From Acanthacorydalis orientalis (lineage: Eukaryota; Arthropoda; Insecta; Megaloptera; Corydalidae), in contig CM068313.1 of assembly GCA_034766995.1 (NCBI GenBank), positions 5,152,461 to 5,216,460 of the forward strand: a stretch of DNA of 64,000 nt, in the 5' to 3' direction. Made by a program: the position numbers and the translations under genes. The notes under the pieces were generated by a model, which was not told where the DNA came from, searched no databases, and was given only the letters and a program-made list of their open reading frames with translations. Below are positions 63,797 through 64,000 of the stretch, piece by piece (positions within the stretch are counted from its first letter, which is position 1; each line of letters starts with the position of its first letter).

Positions 63797-64000
63797 ACCC
63801 TTTGCACTCGAACGAAATTTAGTCTCATTAGAAAGACATTAGTGACCTTTAAATATATTATCTAAAAGATACCGCTCTGAGTCAATAGTTTCTTTGAAAA
63901 ACATTAATAGATTTCTAGATCCGCATTCGGTTTTAAAGGCTTAAATGAGACACTTTACTTAATAAAATTAGAAATAATTTAGAGAAAATAAAAGTATGTA
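63794..64000. mobile_element. piggyBac-type MITE, left end, runs off the window
   Basis: TTAACCCTTTGCACTCGAAC, the same terminal word as the 35483 MITE, followed by sequence shared with 9390-9490. The right end lies outside the window. Confidence 0.6.

Overview
The window is eukaryotic, very AT-rich, intron-like or intergenic DNA, most likely from an insect. Three things point there: no dense coding sequence on either strand, dozens of long (TA)n arrays, and remnants of several mariner lineages beside Tigger/pogo-like and TTAA-flanked (piggyBac-type) elements. A hymenopteran would fit, but no host exon fixes the species. I found no intact protein-coding gene, rRNA, tRNA, CRISPR array, operon or viral gene. 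Long reading frames are either transposase remnants or (TA)n read as Tyr-Ile repeats.

Layout. 0-5 kb: a broken mariner at the left edge, an 876-bp mariner with both terminal repeats (1.39-2.27 kb), a TTAA-flanked MITE (3.35-4.00 kb) and a Tigger-like remnant ending at 4.50 kb. 5-20 kb: many (TA)n arrays, foldback repeats, a mariner reduced to its DNA-binding part (10.96-11.51 kb), a candidate minus-strand non-coding first exon with a perfect splice donor (14.69-14.92 kb), a truncated mariner (15.3-15.85 kb), a tandem duplication (17.4-18.03 kb) and a Helitron-like tail (18.2-18.3 kb). 20.6-26.1 kb: a desert with almost no arrays or recognisable elements. 26-32.5 kb: arrays and a three-unit tandem repeat (29.8-31.36 kb). 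32.5-46 kb: a higher-GC island, mariner derivatives, a palindromic TTAA MITE (35.48 kb), an inverted duplication around 37 kb, a second Helitron-like tail, and the C-terminal ends of two further transposases. 46-64 kb: the best-preserved transposase (48.2-48.9 kb, one internal stop), a duplicated mariner C-terminus (52.5-53.04 kb), a GC island with three CTCF-like motifs (53.7 kb), a 777-bp TTAA element (55.6 kb), a TATA-bearing island (56.7-57.2 kb), a 78-bp mariner remnant (59.12 kb) and piggyBac-type MITEs at the right edge.

How it fits together. No pathway can be read here. The record is of waves of TA-inserting (mariner, Tigger) and TTAA-inserting elements, now mostly internally deleted, embedded in (TA)n-rich DNA with repeated local duplication. 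Host function is suggested only by a few GC-richer islands. If the 14.7 kb first exon is real, the DNA to its left would be the first intron of a minus-strand gene.
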